From Bacteroidota bacterium (GTDB lineage: Bacteria; Bacteroidota; Ignavibacteria; UBA10030), in contig DOWV01000037.1 in the NCBI GenBank assembly GCA_003519375.1, forward strand, positions 4,258 to 14,528: a stretch of DNA of 10,271 nucleotides, written 5' to 3'. How positions within the stretch are numbered: position 1 is the first letter of the stretch; every line of letters starts with the position of its first letter. Positions 5,581-10,271 of the stretch are shown here, one piece after another. The notes under the pieces were generated by a model. It was not told where the DNA came from, did no database searches, and saw only the letters and a list, made by a program, of their open reading frames with translations. Made by a program: the position numbers and the translations under genes.

Positions 5581-5889
5581 TCAGAAGTTCAGAAGCCGTT
5601 CGAACGCACTCAGGTTTACTCCACCGCAGATTGTAATAATCCACAGGTCGACGCAACAGACGTAATGGTAATCCCCCTCCTCATCCGTGTAACCCCAACA
5701 GCCGGTGAGATTATCACCGCCGATGGTCATGCTCATTTCCTGTGCGGTAAGTTGTTGTGAACCGGCGGCAGGACTTGATCCAATCGCCGCAACGGCCTGA
5801 CCATTGTCCGCCTGCTGATCAACGGCAACTACTGAAGATTGGGCAACAAGCCCGAGGCATACGATGGCCGTAATAATGAGATGTTTCAT
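5581..5889 (-). CDS. Sec-exported peptide precursor with double-glycine leader and four-Cys core
   Basis: The precursor has 102 residues. The start at 5889 has an AAGGAG six bases upstream; the longer reading to 5970 lacks one and adds unlikely sequence. Residues 1-22 form a Sec signal peptide (MKHLIITAIVCLGLVAQSSVVA). An Ala/Gln/Ser-rich spacer follows (23-46), then LTAQEMSMTIGG (47-58). This is a double-glycine leader of the kind cut by C39 peptidases, with L at -12, E at -8, M at -7 and GG at -2/-1; the usual hydrophobic at -4 is Thr, with Ile at -3. Cleavage after G58 would release a 44-residue core with C64, C78, C79 and C88, aromatic residues and a CCVDLWIITICGG stretch. Two disulfides are possible. 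The C39 peptidase and CPHC thioredoxin lie just upstream. It may be a bacteriocin, a signalling peptide or a small structural/redox peptide. Confidence 0.72.
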   Translation of the reverse strand: MKHLIITAIVCLGLVAQSSVVAVDQQADNGQAVAAIGSSPAAGSQQLTAQEMSMTIGGDNLTGCWGYTDEEGDYHYVCCVDLWIITICGGVNLSAFERLLNF

Positions 5890-6033
5890 GGCTAGCTCCT
5901 TCAAATGATGTTTGACTGAATTAACTGCCCGCTGCGGCCCGTCCGCCTTGACGACCCGCCGGTTTCGCACCCGGGGGCCGGCCAGGCGTTACACCGTTGA
6001 TCATCTGAGGCAAACCAGCGAGCATTGTTTCTT

Positions 6034-6609
6034 CTACTCATTTTCTCTGTGTTTCATCTGCTCTTTACTTACGGTATGGTTATGCGAAAACTCGAGCGCT
6101 TCTCCGCCCCAAATATCCGGTAGCGTTTGCGGTGACATCTTTATGGCTCCGATCGCGGGATCCCGGACGCAGAGGAAGCCGGACGCATCCAGGCTGTCCG
6201 CAACGACAAAATGATTTCTTTTCAAGAACATGATAATTGGATATCGAACGCGCCCCAGATCTTCTTGTCGCAATCTCCATCCGTACGCCTGCAGCCCAAA
6301 TTCATCTGCGACTATTTTAAGCCGCTCCAGACTTGTGCCGCCGGGCGACAGAACCAGCTTGCGTTCCAGATCACGCAAGGACATGGGGCAGCCAAAGTGC
6401 TCCGATATCATCATGAGTGAAGCTGCGCCGCAGTTGTTGGGCCTGTCTTGAAGAACTACACTGTTTCTCCGTGAAACGTCCTTCTTCTCGCCATCGGGAC
6501 CGATCTTCACACGATCATCCTTCGCTCCGCCGCCAGCCAGCCAGGCGACGCCGAAGATACCGGCAAGGCAAAGTATGGTGATCTTTGTTGTTGTACCGCG
6601 CTGCAGCAT
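6034..6609 (-). CDS. Membrane-anchored stand-alone C39-family cysteine peptidase
   Basis: This 191-residue protein contains a complete peptidase C39 domain, the type that removes double-glycine leaders. It shows VVLQDRPNNCGAASLMM with Q54 (oxyanion hole) six residues before the nucleophile C60, H133 in KRNHFVVADS and D150 in CVRDPAIG. A single membrane segment (about 10-27) precedes a short linker, and few charges lie before it apart from R4 and K9, so an N-in topology with the protease outside the cytoplasm is predicted. Canonical C39 domains are fused to ABC transporters and face the cytoplasm; no transporter domain is present here. The ATG has an AGGAG eight bases upstream, and that site overlaps the stop codon of the thioredoxin gene, giving likely translational coupling. 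A 144-base gap separates it from the peptide gene. Confidence 0.87.
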   Translation of the reverse strand: MLQRGTTTKITILCLAGIFGVAWLAGGGAKDDRVKIGPDGEKKDVSRRNSVVLQDRPNNCGAASLMMISEHFGCPMSLRDLERKLVLSPGGTSLERLKIVADEFGLQAYGWRLRQEDLGRVRYPIIMFLKRNHFVVADSLDASGFLCVRDPAIGAIKMSPQTLPDIWGGEALEFSHNHTVSKEQMKHRENE

Positions 6610-6620
6610 GCGTTTATCTC

Positions 6621-7226
6621 CTACCGCGGCGAATGATTCGGGGTGCCGATGCCATCCGCTGTTGCCAGGAGAAACGATTCCAATTGCTCTCTGCGCACAT
6701 CAAGCGAACGCTCACCGAACGAACTCGCATGAATAATCCCGTGCGCGTTGATGAGGAACGTTGCGGGCAGCATGACAACGCCAAAGGCCGATTGGGCCCT
6801 CCCTTTCTCATCGATCGCAACGGGGGCACTTATTCCCAGTGAGTCCAGCAACGATTTTGTCCTGACCCTTTCACTTGTTGTTATGAGAAGGAGTTGGACG
6901 CTTTCCCTGAATGTTGCGCGGAGTGTTTCGACGTCCTTCAGCTCCGTTCTGCAATGCGGGCAGTCCACGCTGAAAAACAACACCGCCAGGCGCCGGCTGT
7001 AAAGCTCTCGAAGAGAGAATGATTCGCCGTTCAGGCTTTGAAGGAATAAATCCGGCGCTGCATCTCCGGCCTTCAACGGTTGTTCTATCGAGATTCGCTG
7101 CATGACTACCGCGAGGATTACAGGGAACGCAATAATAGCAAGGATTCGCAGGGTCTCGAGCGGCTTCTTCGTTGCTTGGTCCGGATTTTTCTGGACTGCC
7201 GTGCTATGCTGTAGCGGTGTCGTCAA
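6621..7226 (-). CDS. Membrane-anchored TlpA/peroxiredoxin-like thiol-disulfide oxidoreductase (CPHC)
   Basis: The 201-residue protein has a cytoplasmic tail (1-25), one membrane segment (about 26-43) and a thioredoxin-fold domain of the TlpA/AhpC-TSA type (about 50-190). It has GDAAPDLFLQSLNG at 54-67, the redox motif C89-P-H-C92 in FFSVDCPHCRTEL, and the cis-proline region MLPATFLIN with P154. CPHC is the motif of DsbA, a strong oxidant, but the fold resembles TlpA, so oxidation or reduction of periplasmic disulfides are both possible. The start is TTG at 7226, preceded at seven bases by GGGGAG; no in-frame ATG lies nearby before residue 42. It is first of the minus-strand series, downstream of a promoter with a palindromic spacer, and 10 bases before the C39 gene. 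Confidence 0.85.
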   Translation of the reverse strand: MTTPLQHSTAVQKNPDQATKKPLETLRILAIIAFPVILAVVMQRISIEQPLKAGDAAPDLFLQSLNGESFSLRELYSRRLAVLFFSVDCPHCRTELKDVETLRATFRESVQLLLITTSERVRTKSLLDSLGISAPVAIDEKGRAQSAFGVVMLPATFLINAHGIIHASSFGERSLDVRREQLESFLLATADGIGTPNHSPR

Positions 7227-7228
7227 GA

Positions 7229-7240
7229 GGGGTTCTCCCC
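7229..7240 (-). promoter_or_regulatory. Hairpin covering the ribosome-binding site of the thioredoxin-like gene
   Basis: On the minus strand GGGG (7240-7237), loop AGAA, CCCC (7232-7229) form a compact 4-bp GC hairpin. The GGGG arm is the start of the GGGGAG Shine-Dalgarno before the TTG start. This would lower translation initiation. Confidence 0.4.
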
Positions 7241-7294
7241 ATTGAAATGGAACTCTGAAAGCATGGGAAGAGATTGTTGGGGGACGCGCGGGGC

Positions 7295-7323
7295 AATCTA
7301 GCGATTTTCAAAATCGCTGTCAA
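7295..7323 (-). promoter_or_regulatory. Sigma-70-type promoter of the peptide-system operon
   Basis: On the minus strand a perfect -35 TTGACA (7323-7318) is separated by exactly 17 bp from TAGATT (7300-7295), four of six to consensus. Transcription would start near 7288 and give a leader of about 60 nt to the TTG at 7226. It lies about 70-90 bases downstream of the dnaX stop, so the series from 7226 to 3490 has its own promoter. Confidence 0.68.
7300..7318. promoter_or_regulatory. 19-bp palindromic operator candidate filling the promoter spacer
   Basis: AGCGATTTT, one central base, AAAATCGCT: two perfect 9-bp arms that exactly fill the 17-bp spacer and touch the last base of the -35 and the first base of the -10. 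A dimeric repressor or a MerR-type spacer-binding regulator would fit. No regulator gene is in the window. Confidence 0.6.
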
Positions 7324-7414
7324 GTGTTTCTACGGAATGATTCGGAGATTTTACGGTTATTCCATTGGCGATGATGATTGGCAAAACGGTCGTGTTGACG
7401 TCTGGACGAGGGGA

Positions 7415-9211
7415 CTACTCTACGGGCTCGGCACCAAGCTCGCGCCGCAACGCGAGAATTACAGGATGTTCTGCGGGGGAGCCATTACCATTTTTGGGCG
7501 ACGGGGAGCTCTGTGATGCCGACTGTGCGTGAGGGTCGGCTTGGTGTGGCGGTGCTGTTTTCGGTAAGTCGCGAAGCACCGGTTCAATGCGAAGCTTGAA
7601 ACCTGTGAGCTTCTCGAAGGAATCTATGAGGAATTCTTTGTGACGCTTCAACGAAGATACGTGGTAGTCATCGGGACAGGCGATATGGAGAGCCCCTTCA
7701 GACACTTCAAGGAGGCGGCTTTCGCCGAGAATTGTCCCTATGCCGATCTTTGTCTTCCGAACCTCTCCTACCCAATGCTGCCATTGTTCATACGCTTCTT
7801 CGGCGCTGATGTGACGCATGGGTTCTGCCGGTGCAGCGCTCACTTCAGCGCGCGGGGGTGGTTGAGATTGCACCACTGGCCGGTCGGTTGGTCCACCGTT
7901 GACGGTGATTGGCTTCTGATATTCTTGTGCGGGCTTGATCGGAGGCGCATCGAATACCGGCGATGTGTTCCGAAGGCGTCCGGCGGAAACCTGCCCTACA
8001 ACACGTACTTCGCTTCCCGCTTCTCCCCGGGGGCTGGTTGAGGTTTTCTGTCCCGGGTTGCTGGCTGGGCCCAGTTTTTTTTTCAATTCGTCAATCTGGC
8101 CAAGCAATGCGTCAATCTGTACCGAGCGCTCCAGCCTGATCAACTGCAGCAACCCAGCTTCAAGTTTGAACCTGGGTTGCGCAGACCAGCGTATGGCCTG
8201 CTCAAGCTCATTGACGATTCTGATAAGTCTCAATACATCGCTCTGCCGGAAATGCGCTGCTTCGTCGCGATACCGCTCACGATACGGCTCAGAGGTTTCA
8301 ACCAGCTCGGTCGCGTCTGTGGTAATGACAACAAGAAGGTTCCTCAGGTGTTCTGCAAGGCCGCCGAGAAACTCACGCAGATCGTATCCGCCTTTCACAA
8401 TCTCATCGACAAGCTGTATCCCTCCCCGTGCGTCCTGGGCCTTGATGAGATCTGTGACCCTGAAGTATAACTCCTGGTCTACCACGTTGAGGACCTTGAG
8501 CACATCCACGACTTGTATCTGGTTTCCGCAAAACGAACGCATCTGGTCAAAAATGCTTTGCGCGTCGCGAAGCGCCCCATCGGCCTTCTTGGCGATAACC
8601 ATGAGGGCTTCTTCTTCTATCGCGACGCCCTCTTCCCGGGAAATTGCACGAAGGTTCGTGGCAATCTCCTCGACCGAAATCCTCCTGAAGTCAAACCGCT
8701 GACAGCGCGAGAGGATGGTCATTGGAATCTTATGAACTTCGGTCGTGGCAAAAATAAACACCACATGCTCCGGCGGCTCTTCGAGCGTCTTCAGCAACGC
8801 ATTGAACGCTTCCTTCGTCAGCATGTGCACTTCGTCGATGATATAGACCTTGTGCTTGCCGCGAGCGGGCGTATACCGAACCGATTCCCGCAGATTACGT
8901 ATTTCCTCAACGCCCCGGTTTGACGCGCCGTCAATCTCAATAACATCCAGGCTTCGCCCAGCCGTTATCTCTTTGCACATCTCGCATTCGTTGTCGGGAT
9001 TTGTATCTTTCGGCGAGGTGCAGTTAATCGCCTTTGCCAGGATGCGGGCTGTTGTTGTCTTTCCCGTGCCCCGGGCACCGCTGAAAATGTACGCATGCGC
9101 AAGGCGATTGGATGTGATCGCATTACGCAGGGTGCTTGTGACGTGCGATTGACCGACAACGTCTTCAAACACCAACGGGCGCCATTTGCGGGCTGTAACC
9201 TGATAGGACAT
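7415..9211 (-). CDS. dnaX: DNA polymerase III subunit tau (gamma/tau)
   Basis: The 598-residue clamp-loader ATPase loads the beta clamp and links polymerase and helicase. Domains I-II hold Walker A GARGTGKT (45-52), Walker B VYIIDEVHM (122-130), sensor 1 FATTE (154-158) and the SRC motif with the arginine finger R169. The zinc-binding loop has C64, C76 and C79 but lacks the fourth Cys usually found near position 73 (Asp/Asn here). Domain III ends near 372 (LLGQIDEL). A Pro/Ser-rich linker follows, then the tau-specific C-terminal fold (about 465-545, with EEAYEQWQHWVGEVRK and IACPDDYHVSSLKRHKEFL). An A9 run encodes K377-K379. The ATG at 9211 has no clear Shine-Dalgarno. lon ends 52 bases upstream with no terminator, so the two may share a transcript. 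Confidence 0.97.
   Translation of the reverse strand: MSYQVTARKWRPLVFEDVVGQSHVTSTLRNAITSNRLAHAYIFSGARGTGKTTTARILAKAINCTSPKDTNPDNECEMCKEITAGRSLDVIEIDGASNRGVEEIRNLRESVRYTPARGKHKVYIIDEVHMLTKEAFNALLKTLEEPPEHVVFIFATTEVHKIPMTILSRCQRFDFRRISVEEIATNLRAISREEGVAIEEEALMVIAKKADGALRDAQSIFDQMRSFCGNQIQVVDVLKVLNVVDQELYFRVTDLIKAQDARGGIQLVDEIVKGGYDLREFLGGLAEHLRNLLVVITTDATELVETSEPYRERYRDEAAHFRQSDVLRLIRIVNELEQAIRWSAQPRFKLEAGLLQLIRLERSVQIDALLGQIDELKKKLGPASNPGQKTSTSPRGEAGSEVRVVGQVSAGRLRNTSPVFDAPPIKPAQEYQKPITVNGGPTDRPVVQSQPPPRAEVSAAPAEPMRHISAEEAYEQWQHWVGEVRKTKIGIGTILGESRLLEVSEGALHIACPDDYHVSSLKRHKEFLIDSFEKLTGFKLRIEPVLRDLPKTAPPHQADPHAQSASQSSPSPKNGNGSPAEHPVILALRRELGAEPVE
8075..8083 (-). promoter_or_regulatory. A9 slippery run in dnaX at the end of domain III
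   Basis: Three consecutive AAA codons (K377-K379) form a run of nine A on the coding strand. Loss of one A (or gain of two) during transcription would shift into a frame that stops at TAG 7998-7996, giving a product of about 404 residues, gamma-like in size. A9 in the same position class is the known slippage site of Thermus dnaX. The use of this site here is an inference. Confidence 0.5.
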
Positions 9212-9263
9212 GCTGAGTCGAAGTTAACAAGTAAACGCTAAAAAGAAAACACGACGTGGTCGA

Positions 9264-10271
9264 TTATGACCTTCGTCTTCCCCTTTCAAACACTATTTTC
9301 GCCGCTTCTTCGATTGTTTCCACGGGGATAATCTTCAATCCCTCCTTCACCTTTTCGGGTATTTCGCTGAGATCATTCACGTTTTCCTTCGGAATGATCA
9401 CGGTTGTGATGCCGCTTCGCTGCGCAGCGAGGAGTTTCTCGTTCAAGCCGCCGATCGGGAGCACGTTGCCGCGAAGGGTAATTTCGCCCGTCATCGCAAT
9501 GTCGTTGCGCGCAGGGTTGTTGCTCGCCGCCGAGATAATCGCCATGGCCATGGTGATGCCCGCCGAGGGACCGTCTTTCGGTATCGCCCCTTCGGGCAGG
9601 TGAATGTGAATCTCTTTTCCCTTGGTGAAGTCGGGATGCACGCCGAACTGTTTCGCGTTTGACCGGATATAGCTCAACGCCGCCTGCGCTGATTCCTTCA
9701 TGACGTCGCCGAGCTGACCGGTAAGGGTCAGTTTCTGTGTGCCATTCATGATCGTTACGTCTACATTCAGAATGTCGCCGCCAACACTGGTCCACGCCAG
9801 GCCCGTTACCGACCCGACTCTTCGTTTACGCTCAGCCTCTTTCTTCCGGAATTTCGGGACACCGAGGTAGTGTTCTATCCGGTCGGCAGCAACAACGATG
9901 ACTGCGTGCTTCTTCTTCGCATGCCCGTTCTTACGCCTGCTGAGAACAATTTCTTTTGCAGCTTTCCGGCAGATGGAGGCCAGCTCGCGTTCAACGTTGC
10001 GTACACCGGCTTCGCGGGTGTACTCGTTGATAATCTTGTCAATCGCATCATCCGTGAACCTCAGCATCTTGTCGGTCAACCCGTGTGCTTTCAGCTCTTT
10101 TGGGATGATGTGCCGCTTGGCGATTTCCCTCTTGTCGTAGTCGAGATAACCGGGGAGCTCGATGATTTCCATCCTGTCCTGAAGAGGCAACGGAATCGCG
10201 TACCGAATGTTTGCTGTGGTGATGAACATGACCTTCGACAGGTCGTAGTCGACGTCAAGGTAGTGGTCGCT
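9264..10271 (-). CDS. lon: ATP-dependent protease Lon, C-terminal part (5' truncated by window)
   Basis: The frame is open to the window edge (first visible residues SDHYLDVDYDLSKVMFITTAN), so the start and the N-terminal and Walker regions are outside; 335 residues remain. The end of the AAA+ module is visible with sensor 1 (FITTAN), the lid helices and the sensor 2 Arg in GVRNVERELA. The protease domain follows from about residue 150. Its catalytic Ser is in PKDGPSAGITMA (fragment residue 236) and the catalytic Lys in GGLNEKLLAAQRSG (residue 279), forming the Ser-Lys dyad. The spacing of 43 residues is the family norm. Lon degrades misfolded and regulatory proteins. The Lys/Arg-rich stretch RRKNGHAKKKHA between the AAA+ and protease parts is typical of FCB-type Lon linkers. 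Confidence 0.97.
   Translation of the reverse strand, partial: SDHYLDVDYDLSKVMFITTANIRYAIPLPLQDRMEIIELPGYLDYDKREIAKRHIIPKELKAHGLTDKMLRFTDDAIDKIINEYTREAGVRNVERELASICRKAAKEIVLSRRKNGHAKKKHAVIVVAADRIEHYLGVPKFRKKEAERKRRVGSVTGLAWTSVGGDILNVDVTIMNGTQKLTLTGQLGDVMKESAQAALSYIRSNAKQFGVHPDFTKGKEIHIHLPEGAIPKDGPSAGITMAMAIISAASNNPARNDIAMTGEITLRGNVLPIGGLNEKLLAAQRSGITTVIIPKENVNDLSEIPEKVKEGLKIIPVETIEEAAKIVFERGRRRS

Noticed and set aside
5890..5970. Longer N-terminus for the peptide precursor
   Set aside because: It would place about 27 residues before a good signal peptide and ignores the AAGGAG directly before the ATG at 5889.
5890..6033. A separate promoter for the peptide gene in the gap after the C39 gene
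   Set aside because: The gap is GC-rich, with GGCCGGCC at 5976-5983 and some hairpin potential, but I found no convincing -35/-10 pair on the minus strand.
7300..7318. The 19-bp palindrome as a terminator for dnaX
   Set aside because: No T tract follows on either strand, and it coincides with promoter boxes.
7935..8702. 255-codon plus-strand frame opposite dnaX
   Set aside because: It is Ser/Arg-rich and entirely antisense to the conserved ATPase region of dnaX; a shadow frame.
1..10271. CRISPR arrays, tRNA or rRNA genes, insertion sequences
   Set aside because: No regularly spaced repeats, cloverleaf, conserved rRNA stretch, transposase or terminal inverted repeats were seen by reading.

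Overview
The window reads as chromosomal DNA of a free-living bacterium of the FCB group (Bacteroidota, Ignavibacteriota or a related lineage). This is an inference. It rests on a PorV/PorQ-type outer-membrane protein, a class III cyclase with a TPR tail, a moderate GC content and a general gene style typical of that group. Several genes have clear Shine-Dalgarno sequences, which argues against a typical Bacteroidia genome and for an Ignavibacteria-like or deep-branching one. No tRNA, rRNA, insertion sequence or CRISPR array was seen.

Layout. Positions 1-585 (+) hold the 3' end of a class III adenylate cyclase, closed by a strong hairpin. A PRMT-like methyltransferase follows at 653-1477 (+) and converges on a PorV/PorQ-family barrel gene at 1500-2540 (-). 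The 314-bp divergent region 2541-2854 carries candidate back-to-back promoters and, in the PorV-side leader, a hairpin terminator with a possible competing antiterminator. A small Cys/His protein (2855-3169) and a dodecin (3183-3398) form a two-gene + strand unit that ends in a bidirectional terminator (3427-3458).

From 7226 down to 3490 six minus-strand genes run in series. They encode a membrane-anchored CPHC thioredoxin, a membrane-anchored C39 peptidase, a 102-residue peptide precursor, a 166-residue exported protein, a Yip1-family membrane protein and a lipoprotein amidase. The first three form the most interesting part of the window. The precursor appears to carry both a Sec signal and a double-glycine leader, followed by a core with four cysteines. 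The C39 peptidase stands alone and is predicted to face the periplasm, with the thiol oxidoreductase beside it. Together they look like a Sec-exported, periplasmically matured, disulfide-bonded peptide system. A promoter (TTGACA, 17 bp, TAGATT) whose spacer is a near-perfect 19-bp palindrome lies upstream of the thioredoxin gene and suggests tight repression.

The right end holds two housekeeping genes on the minus strand, dnaX (7415-9211) and the 3' two-fifths or so of lon (9264-10271, cut by the window edge). dnaX contains an A9 run exactly at the end of domain III, where slippage would make a short gamma-like product.
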